In this document: piece after piece, positions 44,998-56,969 of the stretch
How the letters are laid out: each line of letters opens with the position of its first letter
How positions within the stretch are numbered: the first letter of the stretch is position 1
Origin: Dryas octopetala
Taxonomy: Eukaryota; Streptophyta; Magnoliopsida; Rosales; Rosaceae
Assembly (NCBI GenBank): GCA_963921425.1
Contig: OY992835.1
Location: 434,001-498,000 of the forward strand
Length of the DNA stretch: 64,000 nt
Direction: 5' to 3'
The notes under the pieces: model-generated
What the model was told of the DNA's origin: nothing
Seen by the model: the letters and a program-made list of their open reading frames with translations, nothing else
Databases searched by the model: none
Position numbers and translations under genes: made by a program

Positions 44998-45828
44998 TCA
45001 ATTTTTCAACTTTTCAACTTCATCTTTTATTGCCATTCTTCTATCTGGGGCAAAATTTCTCCATTTTTGAGCAACCGGTGTATAGCTAAAATCGACATTT
45101 AAATGATGACAAATAACATTTGGGTTGATTCTAGGCATGTCGTCATGTGTCCAAGCGAATACATCTCTATTCTCTTCTAGGAAGTCCTTGAGCTCTTTTT
45201 GAAGTTCAGAGGGATTTTCACTTCCAATTTTAACTATCTTCTTTGGATCACCTAAGCACACACAAATTGAATATGTCTGTTCAGTTATTTTTGCCCCTAT
45301 TCGCTTACCTTTTGAGGTACTTGCTTCGTCCTCATTTTTCACCTTTGTGACTTGCGCTTGAGGTCTATCTTCCAATTTTTGAACCCTTAATGCATTCACA
45401 TAACATTTATGGGCCCGAAATTGGTCTCCTCGAAGTACTCCAACCCCCGCAAGAGTTGGAAACTTCACTGCCAAACAATAGGTCGAGGTACTTACCCAAA
45501 ATGCATTGAGACTATGATGTCCCAAAATTACGTTGTATACTGTTGGCATGTCCACTACCATAAAATCTATCATTTTGGTGCTGGTTTGTAGTTCTTTACC
45601 AATGGTTACAGGCAGAGTAATAGTTCCTAGAGAATCTGCTTTATCACCAGTGAACCCTCTCAGAGTTGTCATGGAAGGTTGCATTCTTTCCATTGAGATT
45701 TTCATTCTTTCCAAAATTTCCCAATAGATGATATCTACGGAGCTTCCTGGGTCGATAAAGATTCTTTTCACAATTTTATTCGCAATAAGAACTGTGATCA
45801 CAAAGGCGTCGTTATGAGCAAAATGCAA
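44998..45828 (-). pseudogene. Element D protease and start of RT
   Basis: One 276-codon minus-strand frame. The protease active site reads IDPGSSVDIIYW, with proline replacing the usual residue. VYNVILGHHSLNAF follows where R-P/H is expected, then a linker and the reverse transcriptase entry (FAPDRRMAIKDEVEKLKN). The frame is interrupted immediately afterwards. Confidence 0.75.
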
Positions 45829-45857
45829 ACCTTGGAGGTCCTATTCTCCAAAGCTTA

Positions 45858-47249
45858 CTAGCTCGAACCTATGCTGTTGCACAGAAAAAACTTCATATTC
45901 TCGGGGTTCCATCTTAGCCTTCTGCATGTAGTTCTTTCGCCCATTTCCAGATCCTTCACCATTATGAATTCCTCCATGGATAACTGTATGACTTCTTCAT
46001 CAGGTTTTTGTGTGGGAGGTAATAGCAGAGCGGTATGTCTATTACTTTGTTGACCTCTGGAGTGATCCATGATGTAATTCTTTATGTATCCTCTTTAGAT
46101 AAGACCTTCTATTTGTTCCTTCAGTTCGAAACAATCATTCGTACTGTGACCGTGATCCTTGTGAAATCTGCAATACTTATCTCAAGGTCTTTTGGAAGGG
46201 TCGGTTGACATCCGTTTTGGCCTCTAGATTAACTATAAGTCTGCTATCTCCATCAAGATTTGTTCTCGGGAAATTCTGAGGAGGGTGTATGAGTCATATC
46301 GACTAACCAACCCCCGAGGACGATTATTCCCATTCACTAAAGGTCTTCTTTTTTCATTCCCTCGAATTTCCTCGTTTCTCTTCTTTCTTTTTTCATGGTT
46401 ATTTGAGGTTGTGGAACGATCATTCAAAGTAGCAGCCTTTGCATTGTCTTTCTGAACTTTATGAAGGTCATCAGCGTTCATGTATTTTTCTACTCTCTCC
46501 AAAAGTTCTTTCATGCTTTTAGGTTCATCCGTTCCTAAAGAATAACTAAACTGTGTTGGTTGAAGCCCATTCACTAAAGTCTAGATTAGCAAATCTTCAT
46601 GTATCCCTTCTACTTCCAAAGCTTCGACATTGAACCTTTGGAGATATTTGTGAAGTGGTTCGTCCTCACGCTGTCTAATGGATAAAAGATGACTAGAACC
46701 ACGCTTTGTTTTCTTGCTTCCTATGAACTGGGCTTAGAATGCTCCAGCAAGTTGGTTGAAGCAAGAAATACTGCTTAGTGGGAGTTTTTCGAACCATACT
46801 TTGGCTCTTGCCTTTAGAGTGGTCGCAAATACACGACACATTATAGCATCCGCTACCAAATAGAGCTTCATTTGCGACCGAAAGGTTTCCAAGTGATCAT
46901 TTGGATCTGAATGTCCATCATAGAGTTCAGTCGCAAGAAGCTTCAATCTGGGCGGCATTGGATATCTCTGGATTTCCCCTACCAAATGACTCTTTAAATC
47001 CATTGTTGGTATGGGAAGAAGCGCTTATCCATTGGAGTTAGCTTCAGTTTCCCCTCGCTCTTCCCTGTGAAGACTTTGTGAGGTATTTTCTTCCACGTGG
47101 TCCATTAGGTCTAGCCTTTGAACCACATTTTGCAAACTGGTCATCAAAGTTCTCAGTGTTTCTTGCAACACTTCGAGTTGCGGGTTTGCTTGCGCGTCGC
47201 TTGGGCGGTGTACATTCCCAGCAGTCGAATTCCGAGTATTCACCATCAG
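45858..47249 (-). pseudogene. Element D gag, broken
   Basis: The gag start is probably 47249 (MVNTRNSTAGNVHRPSDAQA), a few bases inside the primer site. The capsid domain lies at 46734-47003 (YDGHSDPNDHLETFRSQMKL and ATTLKARAKVWFEKLP). A further segment is at 46233-46574. A zinc-like FHKDHGHSTNDC lies near 46150. Stops at 47025, 46734, 46233 and near 46090 divide it. Confidence 0.75.
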
Positions 47250-47263
47250 TAAAATTTCTTCGT

Positions 47264-47281
47264 TCCCACAGACAGCGCCAA
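47264..47281 (-). other. Element D primer-binding site
   Basis: The minus strand reads TTGGCGCTGTCTGTGGGA, one change from element C's primer site, directly inside the 5' LTR. Confidence 0.7.
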
Positions 47282-47282
47282 C

Positions 47283-47617
47283 TGATGAGCCTCGAATTCT
47301 ATTATGCACACGTCAGCAGAGCTCATCGAATTCTTTATGACTTTGAACATATATTCTTCTTTTCCTGCGAAATGAAACCAAAGCTCTAATGATCCAGATG
47401 AAGATTTCTCTTCAATGGATCTCCGATGCTTAAGTCAGTCATTTATGATATTAAAATTTTCAAGATATTTGTCATTCGATTCGTACCTCAATATTTTGAT
47501 TTTGTTGCCCTTATATCCTTGCTCTTTAGGAAGTTAATTCATGTATTTGCAAAGTTGGTTCTCCGGATAACTACAGAGGCAGTTTCTCTTGACTGTAGCT
47601 TTAAATAACTGTCTTTA
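47283..47617 (-). repeat. Element D 5' LTR, truncated
   Basis: Matches the first 335 bases of the 439-bp 3' LTR (30630-31068), then diverges at AACTGTCTTTA. The outer 104 bases are lost, so no target duplication can be read. Confidence 0.8.
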
Positions 47618-48702
47618 GCACTCATAATGATAATTGTCTCTTGACTTTATCTTTAAATATTGTCTTTAATATGCAAAGGTTTTACTCACTGATTATTATT
47701 GTAGACATTTTGTTGTGTTGCATTGTTTCACTTTGGTTTTCCTCTCATTGAAATCATATATATATATAATATCTTCATTATCATTTTCAAACCTAAGTTG
47801 AGATTTTCCCTAAGGGAAAGCAATGATCGTATGTGATATTTACCCCCTACTGTAATCTTGTGAGTGCATATTTCCAAGTGAATGATGACTTGGACTGAGG
47901 CCAGTGGCATCCTTGTCAATTCTAGTTTCAGTTTCAGCTTTCAGTCTATCTGGTTTCGATCCTTTCTTTGGATCAGTGGTGGCGTCTCCCCTTTTGCTAT
48001 AGGTGTTCTACACATGCAGATTCCAGAATGTTAATCTCTTTAGCACTACTTCATTAGTCGCCAAATCACTCTGGATATGGGTTGGGATATCTCTGCTATT
48101 TATTTTATGAAATATCTACTTAATGCTTTAGTAGAGTTATTTGTAGTTTGAAACTCATGACCCTCACGGGTTGGTTTTATATTTATGTTTATTAATAATC
48201 TTTTCTATACTATGATCCAACTCGGACGAAATTTTAAAATAGGCTTATCTTATTTTAGGGAGCTTGGGGGTATAATACTTGGTGATATAAGTATTATATT
48301 TTCAGGATTTCTAGAACGGGCTGTGACGTGGCCAGTTTCGGGGCGTCACATATTGTAATAATTATTTTATTCGTTTTACTTGTCGTTTTTCAATTCGGTT
48401 ACTTATTTTGAACTAAGCAAAAGTTATATTTCGGGTTGAGTGTTTTAAATTCAAATTATTTACGAGTTTGCTCAAGGTTTCTTTAAACACATGTGACCTT
48501 GAGTGGCCGGAGTTGGTTTATCAAAACAACGTTTAATTTAAACGTATTCAAATTTCTGCTGCTATTAAAAACTTTGATCCAACCCAGTTTTAAAACTAAA
48601 GATCTTAACGTATCTTAAGAAATTTGGATTTCAATGCTCTGTCGATTGAGTGTTGTACTCTCGGGAACCTTAAGGTACGTGTCGGGGTTTTGGGGTGTGA
48701 CA
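47618..48702 (+). repeat. Two LTR-like remnants
   Basis: The plus strand shows one LTR-type terminus at 48350 (GTTTCGGGGCGTCACA) and another at 48702 (GGGGTTTTGGGGTGTGACA). No coding content is seen. A CTCTTGACTTT-ATCTTTAAAT motif at 47640-47662 resembles nearby element D LTR sequence and may be a small duplication. Confidence 0.45.
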
Positions 48703-50532
48703 CCCTAGGCAGTCACACCTAACCTTAAGGCCAACCCTGTGTCCAGCCAAAAACCTTGGTTGGCCATGCTGTTCGATGCATATCCAGCCTAGGTGTTATG
48801 AGTTCCTTTTGTATTGCTACAATCAAGCTTGTCCAAGGTCATTAGTCAAACACATGAAAATTAAGAGCTGTGCAAAGAGGTCAGGGCTCAGTTTTTCCCT
48901 GAAAATGTCGAATACATCGCTCGCCGACAAATGAGAAAGCTCAAGCAAACCGGTACGGTTATGGATTATGTGAAGAAGTTTGCGACCCTGGTGTTGGATA
49001 TTCGAGACATGTCCGAGAAGGATCAGCTTTTTTACTTCCTTGAAAGGTTAAAGTCGTGGGCCAAGACAAAGCTCCAAAGACAAAGAATTCAAGATTTGGC
49101 TTCCGCTCAGACTACTGCTGAGTGCTTGACGAACTACGCTTTCAATGACTCCTCTGGTAGGAAGAATTAAAACCTTCACTAGTAGGAACAAAAACAAGTC
49201 CTTAATTCAAGCCTAGCCAAAGTAAAAGTGGAGGAGCAAAGACAAGAAGCTCAAATTCCGGAGGGATGGAAAGAAGAAACTCAAATTTTCGAGACATAGC
49301 ACAATCCCGACCATAGAGTTCGACTGGCTTCAAACCCAGGCCTCTCGCATGCTTTCTATGTAATGGATCGGCCGGATGTCCTCACAAATTTGCATTAAAT
49401 GCTTTACAAGCTTCTCTTAATTCGAAAGAAATAGGTGAAGAGCAAGAACAGGAGGTGGAGCTTGGCCATGGGTGCTTTAAGATTCTTGGGGGCCATGAAG
49501 AAGCAGATGAGTAATTCCCAGAAGGCCCAGACAAAGGCCTCATGTTCGTAGAGGCAACAATAAATGACAAAGTCGCTTGAAGTGTGATGGTTGACAAAGG
49601 TGCCACCCACAACTTTATCTTAAAAGAAAAAACCTAGAGGTTGGGTCTAAAGCTTGAGAAGGATATTAGGCGTATGAAAGCTGTGAATTCTGAAGCCTTA
49701 CCAACAATCGGCATGGCCAAACAAGTGCACATTAAGCTCGAGTCGTGGGAAGGAGAAACGGACCTTGTGGCTGTGCAAATGAATAATTTCGATGTTATAT
49801 TGGGGATGAAGTTCCTCCTGGAAACGAAGGCTATTCACATCCTAGCCGCACACAACTTGCTAATTATGGGTAAGCAACCGAACGTGATCCCAGCAAAGAT
49901 AAAGAAGCCTAATGGGCCCCATTTCTTGTCAGCTATACAATTTAAGAAGGGAGTAAAGTACCATGAGCCATCTTTTATGCTAGTCCACATAGTCAACAAT
50001 GAGATGAAAGAGGAGCAAGTCCTGCTAAAGATTGAGGAAGTCCTGAAAACCTACCAAGATGTGATGCCCAATGAACTTCCTAAGTCCCTACCACCAAGAA
50101 AGAGTATAGACCATCAGATTGAGATTGAGCTTCACCCTAGGATAGGCCAAAGCACTATACCGAATGGCCCCTCCCGAATTAGCCAAGTTACAAATGCAGT
50201 TGGATGAGCTACTCGACACTAGGTTTGTTAGACCCTCAAAAGCCCATTTGGAGCACATGTCCTATTCCAAAAGAAACATAACGGGAGTCTCAGGTTATGT
50301 GTAGACTACCGAGCTCTCAACAAGGTCACGGTGCGCATCAAGTATCTCATTCCTCTAATTGCCGACATATTTGATCAATTAAGCAGTGCCAAGTTCTTCA
50401 CCAAGATGGACCTTAGGTTGGGTTATTACCAAGTGCGCATTGCCAAAGGGGATGAACCGAAGACTACATGTGTCACCCGTTATGTAGCTTTTGAGTTTAT
50501 GGTAATGTCATTCGGGTTGACAAACGCACCGG
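48703..50532 (+). pseudogene. Element E: chromovirus-like Ty3/gypsy gag-protease-RT fragment (5' part)
   Basis: Plus-strand pieces give gag (48860-49170, with QMRKLKQTGTVMDYVKKF and LERLKSWAKTKLQRQR). Protease lies around 49510-49880 (MVDKGATHNFI, where G-A-T-H follows a changed active-site residue, and FDVILGMKFLLE). Reverse transcriptase begins near 50230 ([20 protein letters not shown], then [17 protein letters not shown] and MSFGLTNAP). Stops and frameshifts are frequent. It breaks at 50532, where a CACTA element enters, and resumes at 56725. No LTR or primer site was found at its left end. Confidence 0.75.
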
Positions 50533-50589
50533 CACTACTAGAAAACGGGGCAACAGTCACTAAATTGCTAGTCACTGAAGGATATGTTG

Positions 50590-52920
50590 GCTATTGATCT
50601 TGTAATGGACACGGATGAGATGATACATGTGTCCACTCGCACATTGGACATATACACCATGGCTAAAGTTCTTCCTTATCATGCCTTATTCTTATTTTGA
50701 TTGAACTTTAGAATTTATAGCATATATTAGTCATGGTTTCGGTGTTCATAAACCCAATGAACAGTTCTCATCACTTAAATCCCAGTTCTTTTAGTGAAAG
50801 CTAGTACAAAAAAAAAAAGTGTATTCTTAATAATACACCAATACAAGTTATACCAATGAATATATATACTTAAAAATTTCATAATAAATACCTGGTATCT
50901 CATATTATATGGTACTAATTTATGTGTAAAATAATAGTGCAATAGAATGCTAATATTTTTTGAAAAGTATTTCTTGTTTTTTTAATGCTCATGTATAATG
51001 TATTAATTGGCCATGAAAATATTTAAAAATAATAAAAGCTATGGCTATACCATACAGGTATGTCAAATTAAAAAAATAAAATTTAATAATTATGTAACTT
51101 TGAATTGTTTTGCCCGTTGAGTTTTTAGGACTCTTTGGCCATAGATACAGTGACCAATGACAATATCAAAATGATGCACCAGTTCTTTTAATACATATAG
51201 TCACTGCTTCCTATGGTCATATATTCCTTGGTTTAGATATTTTGATGTGAGCGGTGGGCCTCGTGTAATGCAATGTAAAGAAAAATTTATCTTCTTGTGA
51301 ATTGATAAAAACCGTTATTTGGGTTAGCTCAAACATTCCGATTATCAAAGGTTGTGGGGTTGGACAATTCTCCATAAAGAGAAAGGAAAATATCTAATAG
51401 TTTACCTGTTACTTTCCGAGCTGGAGCATTTGGAATTTTTTCATTGGATGATGAGGAAGGAGATAAGGGAGGTTGATTCTTTGGATTTGGGTGGTCATCA
51501 AACAGCTTACGGCTGCAATTGGATCTTGGCTTCATGGTTGTGTGAACCTACTGAGTCTGCTTGAATTAATTAGGTGTATACACTATATATATTTGAAATA
51601 ATATTGTACCCTGTACGCCACTTGCTATATTATTACTTTGAGAAATGCTTTATATCATGGTAGTGTGAATCGATCATAGCAAGGAAAACTGATACATGTT
51701 CTGTCAAAAAATCATAACACTCGGTTCGCTTCAAATAACAAATGATCAGAAGGTTATTGGATATAATAGTACCAGTCACAGTGATGGATGTGTATGGCAA
51801 TGGCCATAAGATCAAAAGCTTTTGTTCTTTTCATATGATAGGGAAAAAAAGTTGACAGTATATAAGTTAATATAAGTATCATTCATAAATAATTATTTTA
51901 ATAAATAAAGTAATCATTATTTAGAATTCCAAATACATAAGTAAAATCAAATTTTCCCCCAATCTCAAAATGGAGTGGCGGTATAATTGTAAATGTTGTA
52001 GCTATTAAGAACTTGTTTTGATGTAGCTATTAAGTAAAGGTTGTAAAGCACAGTGGTAAAAAAAAAAACTGTACAATAGATAGAAAACGATGTCGTTATT
52101 TTCTTAATAGAAAGTCTTATTTAAATGTTATTCTTGAAGTCTGGCCAAATCCTAACTCCTAAAGCGGCTGTTCACATAGAGAATCTCTCTACAATCTTTT
52201 ATAGGAGGTGCACATCACACAGAGAATCTCTCAACAACAGTCAAGTAAGTCTTCATTAATGCCACTATCTACTGATTGTAATAAAGAATTTAGGTGATAG
52301 TAAAGGGTAAAAATGAGTATGAATTGCTAAGTTACGTTATATTCCTACTTGTGGGTGTTATTGTTTGATTCATGGCTTATATAGATTTTCTAATACATAA
52401 GGTGAGAAGCAACAATTATTATGCCGAAATGGGTAGGTGTAAATTTTGTTTGTTTGTTATGTCTCTTGGGTTGGATTGAGTGAAGACTCAGAAGGTAGAT
52501 TCCCAATTAATATATGTGGTCCAAGTTAGTCATATACTTTACTAATAAAGAAAGATCATTTTCAATTGAAAATAAGGTTGATGTCAGGGTTTGCAGTGTC
52601 TAACTCATGTACTTTTTCTTCTTTTCAAAAAATGAAAGATTCTTTGTTCTTTTTTTTTTTTTTTTTTTTTTTTTGTAATGAGGAAGATTCTTTGCTTCTT
52701 TATTTGTTATTGGTGTGTATTCATCTATGTCTTTTAGAAAACCTTTATAAAAGTCTTATGAGCATCATTTGTTGTCTTCATTGGGATAAATACCCTATAA
52801 ACTTTATACGTTAATTAGTTGAATTGGTTGTCTTCCTTCTGTATGAGTTATTTACATTTGCAATTTCGATATAATTATTAAAAATGTTTATAAAATGTCA
52901 TTGAGAATAGTTTTTTTTTT
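50590..52920. other. CACTA interior, no gene recognised
   Basis: AT-rich, with only short frames. A minus-strand frame at 51329-51535 and a plus-strand frame at 51352-51564 match nothing I know. A long T run lies at 52651-52674. Confidence 0.4.
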
Positions 52921-52924
52921 TATA

Positions 52925-55205
52925 GATGACTTCAAAGGGGGTGCCTAATCTATACCAAAAAAAAAAAAATGAGGGTGCCTAATATTGGAGAATTGTTCAC
53001 CTCACTAGATGCAGATAGTGAGACCCAGCCACCTTTCATTGCTGGAAGAATGTTCGATGAAAATGATGATGACCTAGTCATGAATTTCATTGGGCATGGA
53101 GTAGTCGGTGCAACAGATAACATAGGTGAGAGTATCCAAAATGTGGTGACAAATAATGTTAGTCTACTAATGCATCAGTTCGCTTTCCATCAGTGTGTGT
53201 CAATGGGGATACAGATGGAACAATTCACCAAAACACTGCACCCAATGGGACGAAGAGGAAGAAAGGAGTAAATAAAAATAACTTTGCTCTCAATGGAACA
53301 GAGGAAATAAACTTCAACAAACTTGGGCAAGCTGAAGGTCCAGATAAAAATGTGGCAAGGTACCATCAATTAATTGGAGTGCTTGCAAGGTGTCCCTCCA
53401 AGTTTCCCATCAATGAAAGCAGCTGGAAGAATTTTACTAAGGCCAACAAAGAAGATGCATGGAAAGATATGAAGGTAATGAACATTGATTATTTTAACAT
53501 GTGGCAGGTTATATTATTTTTGTGTTCATTTCATTATTTTATTGATAATTGGCTTGCAAATGTATTATGTAGAAAGGTATAGACTTGAGTTATTCAGACA
53601 CGTTGTCCAAGTATGTTCAAATTAGGAAAGTGGTGAGGGCGAAATTGAATGAACGTTGGAAGTCATTCAAATCTAAGCTGCATAGAAAATGGTTTAACCC
53701 ATTTCGCGGCATAGATTAGAGGTTTACATGTGGGGATGAGCGTGTCAATCAGGAGCAATGGGGCTTATTAATGACATGGTGGGATGGGAAAGGACATGTA
53801 CTCTCTATTTAAATTTTATGATTAAGTTATGCATTTATTACACTTAACTTTATAACAATGCCTTCATGAAAATTATTGTGTTGGAATGAAATAGAAACAC
53901 TCAAGTGTAAACAAGATGAACCGAAAACATAAGAAGATGAGCCACAAAACAGGAACAAAGACTTTTGCCCAAGTTCGGCGTGCATGGGTGAGTTATTTTC
54001 AACACCACAATACTATTGATGAATATATTCATGATCTTCGTTGCATGAATGACTCCTGTATATTAATTTATCTAAGTGGTATGCATGTCTGGTTTGTGTG
54101 ATAACATATATGTGTTAATTTAATGGTTATACAAAATGCATACTGTGGACTAATGAGATCAGCCCTATAAAATGTTGGGGGATCACACCTCACCATTTAT
54201 AATAATTTTTTTTCTTATAGCAGGTGTCGTGAGTCTTTTTCTCTTGTTTTGAATCACTTGTGACACTTTGTTTTTATTTAAATCCCAAATAAGGTTTGAA
54301 AGTGTGTGTTTGAGATTCCTTAATATCTTGCTCTTATTGCATGTTTTTTGTATCTATTTTTTATTTTGTTTTAGAATGCATCCCATTTTATTTTTGATTC
54401 TTTTGACATATGGATGTTTACACCTAGTGTAGTCAATTACATATGAGGGAGAACAAGTGGACCGCTGGACATTCTTGAAGTTGACATACAGTCAATCAAA
54501 GAGTCATAGTTGATGAAGAAAATGAGGGGTTGGTTGATGCTAATGAGGAAGTTCATAAAACAATTGTAAGTGCAGACAATTTTTAATTACGATATTATTA
54601 TTAAATAATTCCAAACATTTGTATTTTAGAACTTGCAACTATACTTTAGACTTATATGTACATTGTCAAATTAACGTATGTAGGAAGCATTTGATAAGCT
54701 CGAGAAAAGAGAGCGCGATGCTGGTCGAGAGGTGACATCTAAGGTCAGAAATAAGTTGTATGGGGAACTATTTGGACCGGAGAGGCGCAACACTGTTTGA
54801 GGTTATGGAATTGGTGTTGAGTGGGATGATGTTCCTGGAATACTAACTGAGCAACGTGGTACTTCTAGTCAAGTGGCAGCATTGAAGAATGCAGTTGAAG
54901 AACAACATGAAGCTGTTGAAAATGCATGTTCCGAGATAGAAAGGATGAAGAAAAAAGCTGCTAATAAGGAGGAGGCATTGAGGGCATAAAATGAAGCGCG
55001 AGAACTTAGGATGCAAAACAAGTTGGATGTTATTGAAGCACAAGTGATTGGGAGTGGTGCAAATCAATTTGGGCAAATACTTGCAGCTGCTGGTGTAGAA
55101 TCAATACAGGCCATCGACTCTTCTTTATTCATCCATAGAGCAAGCAGCAAGGCCACAAAGTCAAGGGAGCACACCACTTGGGAGTACTATGTAAGCAGTG
55201 AATAA
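52925..55205 (+). pseudogene. CACTA accessory protein remnant (plant transposase Ptta/En/Spm type)
   Basis: Broken plus-strand exons carry an acidic N-terminal part (52969-53271) and a basic-acidic segment (53193-53582, with GVNKNNFALNGTEEINFN). Then comes the family core: LNERWKSFKSKLHRKWF near 53660, and HKKMSHKTGTKTFAQVR near 53940. The C-terminal part has KLYGELFGPERRN near 54760, then a coiled coil and GSGANQFGQILAA near 55060. This order is what I associate with the Transposase_24-type second gene of CACTA elements. Several stops (53719, 54798, 54988) and frame changes disable it. Intron boundaries were not resolved. Confidence 0.65.
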
Positions 55206-55310
55206 AGAGGGTTGCTATGTGCTTGAGATGACTTCAAACATGCACACCAAATGACTTACAACATTGGTAAGCAATTGTCTAATGTAAGTAATATTTTGTT
55301 TATATTATTA

Positions 55311-55813
55311 GGCTTATTCACACCATTACCCCCTGTAAGATACACTTTTTTTCATTTTGTCCCTTGAAACTTAAATCATCTCAATTTGTCACATGAATTT
55401 CACACAGTTATTGCAAAAGATCCTATGCCGTCAACTCTGTCAATTTTTCCGTTAAAATAGCTAACGTGACACCTATATAGCATGAGTGAGACTCTTTTTT
55501 AGTTATGTAAGATCCATGCATGTGGACAAAAAAATAATAAAAAATAATTTTTAAACTAAAAAATAATAAGATTCATGTCAATTTTTTATAATTTTTTTTG
55601 TCCACATGGATCTTACATAACTAGAAAATGGTATCACTCATGCCATAAGGTGCCACATTAGCTTTTTTAATAGAAAAATTGACAGAGTTGACGGCATAGA
55701 GTCTTTTGCAATAATTGTGTGAAGTTCAGGTGTCAAATTGAGAGGATTTAAGTTTCAGGGGGCAAAGTGAAAAAAAGTGTATCTTACAGGGGGTAATGGT
55801 GTGAATAAGCCAT
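55311..55813. mobile_element. Mutator-like MITE, 503 bp
   Basis: The ends GGCTTATTCACACCATTACC and its inverse begin inverted repeats of about 215 bp that match at roughly nine bases in ten. The 9-bp duplication ATATTATTA flanks them exactly (55302-55310, 55814-55822). Long inverted repeats with a 9-bp duplication indicate the Mutator superfamily. It has no coding capacity and lies inside the CACTA element. Confidence 0.9.
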
Positions 55814-56529
55814 ATTATTATATAGATTGATAACTGGATGAGATCAATATGAGAACTGTGCATATTTTTGTTGTATATATATGGCCTTCTTTTGTTGGTT
55901 GGAACTAGTCCAGGTTTCTTAGAGAATCTTTTGTTGAAGAACAAGACAAACTTTTGTTGGTAAATCCAAGTGTTTTAAGAGTGCAAATCTTTGATCATCA
56001 TTTGCAAAGGTCAATATTTATGTGACCGGTGGTGGAAGATATGTATGTTCTAAAATCTGCATAAGCTAGAGAATTATCGATACCATAGGATTATGGGACT
56101 TGTAACAATATTTTGTAATCAAATATTATATATATTCTAATATAAGGGCTTTTTTCATATTCTAGTATTTTGTTTATATCATTATTATAGTATTCTAATA
56201 TTTTGTTTATAACATTACATAGATTGACAATATTCCCTATATGTCAAAATTGGTAATATATACTGTGTAGCATATTATATGACACTTTCAGTCAATTTGG
56301 TAAAATTAAAAAATTAATAATAAACAGACGCAAAGGCCACAATGAGTAAGAGATTATCCATAAGTAAATTAATTGTTTACTAACATAATGACCACTGTGA
56401 GTTTGAATGGATCTATAGGTAAATTAATTGTTTACTAAGATAATGGCCACTGTGAGTGGATCTATAACAAGTTATACTGTGTACAAAACAGGTATACGGT
56501 ATGGGTATTAAAATAAGTCATAGTGTGAA
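55814..56529. other. CACTA right-hand interior, no gene
   Basis: AT-rich, with a duplicated segment at about 56350-56465 (AATTAATTGTTTACTAA...ATGNCCACTGTGAGT, two copies). Those copies contain the CCACTGTGAG subterminal-type motif. No frame of interest. Confidence 0.5.
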
Positions 56530-56724
56530 ATAAGTTGAGATTATTGCGGGATCCATGTTTTCAGTAAGTCACAGATGTATGTGCAGTGACAAATTAGTAT
56601 TAGCATACGTTGTAATAGCCATTGACAGAAGGTGTGTGACAAAACAGAGGCTAATGAGTTTTGGCCATTAGGGAACAATGGCCATGGACATGGACAGTGG
56701 CTCTTGTCCGATTTTCTAGTAGTG

Positions 56725-56802
56725 CGGCTTCCTTTTGTATGCTCATGAACCAAGTTTTCCATGAGTATCTAAATAGGTTTGTGGTGGTCTACCTCGACGA
56801 AA
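56725..56802 (+). pseudogene. Element E reverse transcriptase, resumed after the CACTA
   Basis: After one CGG copy the frame resumes with SFCMLMNQVFHEYLNRFVVV and ends at the first part of the YLDD box, where sequence changes at about 56802. Skipping the CACTA and one CGG copy makes the frame continuous, confirming the insertion point. Confidence 0.85.
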
Positions 56803-56950
56803 CAAAAGGAATCGGAACTATGTACAAAAAAGAATTTGAACTATGTACAAAAAAAATCATAACTATGTACAAAATAATCCAAATCATGTACAAAAGGAAT
56901 TCGAACCATGCACTATACAAAAGAAATCAGAACCATGTATAAAAAAAACC
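56803..56950. repeat. Approx. 20-bp tandem repeat (AACTATGTACAAAA type)
   Basis: Six or seven imperfect units of GAACTATGTACAAAA plus a short A-rich spacer. It starts where element E's reverse transcriptase is cut. It could be the subterminal region of another transposon carrying the Ulp1-like gene. Confidence 0.75.
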
Positions 56951-56969
56951 GGGTTGCCTACAAAAGGTT

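Larger units (their letters stand above)
30630..47617 (-). mobile_element. Element D: decayed Tat-like Ty3/gypsy retrotransposon with antisense ORFs, split by insertions
   Basis: Minus-strand layout is 5' LTR (47283-47617, truncated), primer site (47264-47281), gag, protease, reverse transcriptase, RNase H and integrase down to about 42110. A region with two plus-strand (antisense) ORFs follows, then a polypurine tract and the 3' LTR (30630-31068). The two LTRs match at roughly nine bases in ten by eye. The 41.9-34.35 kb part is a later MITE that carries element C. Without it D would be about 9.4 kb. Many stops show it is dead. Confidence 0.82.
50533..56724. mobile_element. CACTA (En/Spm) transposon, 6.2 kb
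   Basis: The left end CACTACTAGAAAACGGGGCA and the right end (inverse CACTACTAGAAAATCGGACA) share a perfect 13-bp inverted repeat plus further similarity. The 3-bp duplication CGG flanks it (50530-50532, 56725-56727). Subterminal DNA at both ends repeats GGCCACTGT/GGCCATNG-type motifs. It contains a broken transposase-accessory gene (52925-55205) and a nested MITE, but I found no main DDE-type CACTA transposase. It is therefore likely non-autonomous. Confidence 0.9.

Noticed and set aside
48301..48350. A second solo LTR ending GGGGCGTCACA
   Set aside because: No matching TGTGACGCCCC start or target duplication could be found, so only a remnant is reported.
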